A stretch of 64,000 nt of DNA. Source: Talpa occidentalis (taxonomy: Eukaryota; Chordata; Mammalia; Eulipotyphla; Talpidae). The translations under genes were made by a program, and so were the position numbers. Of this stretch, positions 60,871-64,000 are shown piece by piece. Numbering within the stretch: the stretch's first letter is position 1; every line of letters starts with the position of its first letter. The notes beneath the pieces were generated by a model, which made no database searches, had not been told where the DNA came from, and saw only the letters and a list, made by a program, of their open reading frames with translations. The stretch is taken from assembly GCF_014898055.3 (NCBI RefSeq), contig NW_023604861.1:99388083-99452082 (forward strand), read 5' to 3'.

Positions 60871-62049
60871 TGACAACTCAATAGAGATCTGGTAATCCAT
60901 GTGCTACACAAAGTGTATTTGACATTAATGCTCATGGCTAAAGACACCTCCAAGTAACCTAAATTTTAAAATTAGGCATACATTTCCAATAACAAGTAAG
61001 GAAAGGAAGATATATAAACAAAAGGGATTTATATTTCTAGCATTAATGTTTTCTATTGGTATTTACTCGTGAAGCTGGACCCAGTAAGATCTACTTTAAG
61101 CTCCTCAAATCCACCCACACTATGGGTGGGGTATGTGCACTACCATGTCTGAGAGCACCAAAGCCACTTACATCAGTGTAAAAAAAAAATCTTAATGTCT
61201 CAGTTGTTTAATTACACACTTTCAAAACAGAGAAGTCTGTTTAATTCTCTATTTCATTTAGTAAAAAATGACATTTATAAGATAAAAATGCTTAAAGGCA
61301 AATCTTTCTCTACTATAATTAGGTTTCTTTTAGGTAGAGATTCTTTTTCTTTGAATATTGTAACTGATGACTAGATACAATCTGCCTGTTTTCATACATC
61401 TTAAAAATAATTCATGAAAGCAATGAATGTCATAAATAACTAGCAGAAATTAAGCTGTGTATGTGCATGTGTTATGTGTGTGTACACCAGGCCTTAGAAT
61501 CTTCTTTGGCTGTCATCATCAATTCTTTACTTTCTAGTCTTCATGGTCTCCTGACTGATAGGGGAGTTTACACTACATTTAAATCAGTGACTTTTAGAAA
61601 ACAGTAAGAGAAGAAAGGGCCACACAGACAGGACTTAGATGGGTCCCCTAAATTCTGTGTTAAAGAGCCATATTGCCTTGCTTACAATAAAATATAAGAA
61701 TATTGGTTAAAGTAATGGCATTATTTCAGAATTACTCTGTCAATGTTAGTAATACCTTTTTATAGTTACACTTACTGAGGATTTTATTTTAACAAAAGAC
61801 TCAGTAACAAAATTTTTTTACTATTCTAGGTTAGGTTTGTATGGGTCCACTCTACTTAAAGACATTTAATGACTGAAACCATGTTTCTTTCCTCAGTGCC
61901 CCAGAAGAAGAGAGAAAGGGGGATAATAAGTCTAGGTGATACTAATATGAACCAGACTGATATAAATTAAGATATAAATTATAATACCCATGGCAATAGG
62001 TAAAAAATTACATAGACTTTAAGATAAAGACTGTTAGTAAAGGGAAAAA

Positions 62050-63760
62050 ATTATAATTTTAAGGGGATGATCAATCTATCAAGAGCAGATAACCATAAAC
62101 ATATACACCTAACAAGAATGTTCCCTAATACATGAAGCAAAAACAACAGAAATGAAAGAGTAAGAAATTAAAAAAGACTACTTGGAGAACTCAGTAGCCC
62201 ATTTTCAAACTCAACTCATCAATTTAGGTGATATCCTGCATCATAAAACAAACCTCAACAATTTTAAAAGAATTGAAATCAGACTATGTTTTTCAATCAC
62301 AATGGAATCAGACTAGAAATCAATAACATACACAATAGAAAAGTCTTCATATATAATAAACAATACACTTCTAAACAAATCATGGGTGAAAAGGAATGGA
62401 TTTTCTAAATAAAAAACACATGAAAATGAATAAAAAGTAAAGTATGACTAACACATCGAAAACAAGAGGGAAATTTATGGCACTAAAATACTCACATTAG
62501 AAAAGAGGAGAAAATGTCTAAAATGTGTCCCTACTTCAATATAGAGAAAAGAAGAAAGTAAACCCAAAGCAAATAGAAGGAAATAATAATGAGAAAGCAA
62601 TGAATTTGAAAATAGGAAAACAGCCAAAATAAAAGAAAAACCAACAAAACTGGAGAGCCTCTAGTAAGACCAACACAGATAAAAAAAGAAGACACAAATC
62701 TTCAACTAAGCAAGAGATAGCACGATAATTGCTGCAATTATTAAAACATTAATGAGAATACTAAAAACTATATGCTTATAAATGCAACTTAAAAAAAAAA
62801 AAGGATCAATTTCTTACAAACCACAAACTACCAAAGCTTAATCAAGATGAAATAGATGGCCTGAATATTCCTAAAGCCATTAAAGACACTGAATTTGTCA
62901 ATAGAAAGACCCCACTCCCCCCAAAAAATTCTCAGGCACAAAAGACTTTATGGAAAATTTTGAGATATTATAGAAGAATTGGCACTAATTTCACATAATC
63001 TATTTCAGAAAACAGAGGAGGAAATACTTTCCACCCTACTTAATGAAATTAGTATTACCCTGATACCCAAGTTAGACAAATATAACAATTTTTTAAAAAT
63101 CTATAGATTACTATACCTCATTAAATTAGATACAAAACCCCTCAATACTAGCAAACTGAGTATGTAAAAAGAACTACATACCATGATTGGTTGAAATGTA
63201 CTCCACATATTCAGGACCAGATAAAACATTTGAAAAGCAATGAAATTAGAAAATCATATGATCAAAATAACTGATGGAGAAAAAACATTTGACAAAATCC
63301 AATATCCATCCATAATACAAATTCTTAGGACACTTAGGAACAGAATGAAATTCCCTTCATTTGATGAAGAGTATCTGCAAAAATCTATCACTAATATCTA
63401 ATTAATGGTAAAAGAATGAATAGTTTCCCCATATGAATGGAAAACAGTAAGACTTCTGTTTTCACACTTATTCAGCATTGTATAAGAAATTCTAGAAACT
63501 GTAATAAGAAAATAAATAAAGTGCACACAGATCAAAAAGTAAGAATTAAACTGTCTCTATCTGCAGATAACACAATGGCTTATGATAGAAAACCAAAGGG
63601 AATGTACAAAAACACCTTAATTCCTAGAATAAGCAAGTTTAGCCAGGTAGCAGGGTTTAAAACACAAAAATCAGTAACATTTCTATCTACTAACAACTAA
63701 CAAGTGGAAACCAAAATTAAAAACAAAACACCATTTACAACAATCCAAATAAGTACATAA
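62050..63760 (+). repeat. Old LINE-1 ORF2 remnant
   Basis: Decayed plus-strand ORF2 including cctaaagccattaaagacac and atgatagaaaaccaaaggga. Two short frames (62979-63167, 63437-63700) are ORF2 scraps. Confidence 0.72.
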
Positions 63761-64000
63761 TTGTACACTTAAGATATGAACAGGATTTTTATGCTAAAGC
63801 TTTCAAAATGGTTTATGCCTTAACATCAAGTGAGAATCAGACAGGTAAACAAGAAGATTAAGGCAGGGTTGTCCTACCAGAGAGTACAACAGGGCAAAGG
63901 AATTACAGGCAGGAGAGATTATGGTACTCTAAGAAAATAAGTTATTTTATAGGTCTGCAGTCAAATGTTCAACCACTGGAGAGGGCACACGAAATAGGTC
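63761..64000. other. End of window, nothing recognised
   Basis: The last 240 bp are intronic and show no repeat or gene I can identify. Confidence 0.6.

Larger units (their letters stand above)
57586..64000 (-). other. TMEM131: TMEM131 intron 1 (partial)
   Basis: At least 6.4 kb of the first intron, running out of the window. It contains L1 3' and ORF2 remnants and an old dispersed repeat at 58565-59340. No CpG-rich promoter is visible, so exon 1 and the promoter lie further upstream. The stretches 57586-58070, 59345-60320 and 60880-62040 hold nothing I recognise. Confidence 0.85.

Noticed and set aside
1..64000. A multi-gene system, viral genome or bacterial operon
   Set aside because: The window holds one mammalian gene and repeats. 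No adjacent co-oriented genes, ribosome binding sites or complete proviral coding regions were found.

Overview
This is a piece of a mammalian nuclear genome: about 64 kb from inside one large, intron-rich gene. The gene is on the minus strand. I recognise thirteen consecutive coding exons of TMEM131 (transmembrane protein 131). Each has canonical AG/GT splice borders, and the reading frame joins without a break across all twelve complete internal introns. Together the exons hold 1,259 coding bases, 419 complete codons plus two bases of one more. They cover roughly the N-terminal quarter of the roughly 1.9 kb-residue family protein. The exon with the start codon and signal sequence lies beyond base 64000. 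The remaining exons, including the membrane segment and cytosolic tail, lie before base 1. I number the exons 2 to 14 on the assumption that one 5' exon is missing.

Nearly everything else is intron filled with transposable elements. They comprise: (1) eight copies of a tRNA-derived SINE of about 260 bp, several with clear target-site duplications; (2) many LINE-1 pieces of different ages, including one young 5'-truncated copy at 55438-56466 with an open ORF2 tail, and a 178-bp stub of the same subfamily at 43512-43689; (3) two solo retroviral LTRs with matching TG/CA ends and short target duplications, 15652-16300 and 29391-29863; (4) old L2, MIR, MER5A and MLT1-like remnants. The absence of Alu and rodent B1/B2 elements argues against primates and rodents. 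The SINE and the L1 3' end suggest another placental mammal, possibly a bat, but I cannot name the species.

Layout by position: 1-10.7 kb holds seven exons (14 to 8) close together. From 10.7 to 19.5 kb come exons 7 and 6, an inverted SINE pair and an LTR nested in an L1. From 19.5 to 30.5 kb is a large intron with two long old L1 ORF2 remnants and an LTR nested in an MLT1-like element. From 30.6 to 43.2 kb is another large intron, with a long antisense L1 and an unexplained GC-richer block. From 43.2 to 57.6 kb come exons 4, 3 and 2, with L1-rich introns. From 57.6 kb to the end is part of intron 1.

There is no second convincing gene, no RNA gene, no CRISPR array and no multi-gene system. 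The longest open frames outside TMEM131 are SINE or L1 sequence. The points most worth a second look are the LTR in sense orientation to TMEM131 with a 37-bp triple repeat, the head-to-head SINE pair, the young L1 insertions, the short symmetric exon 10 with a weak donor beside a 97-bp intron, and the unclassified 37.2-38.6 kb block.
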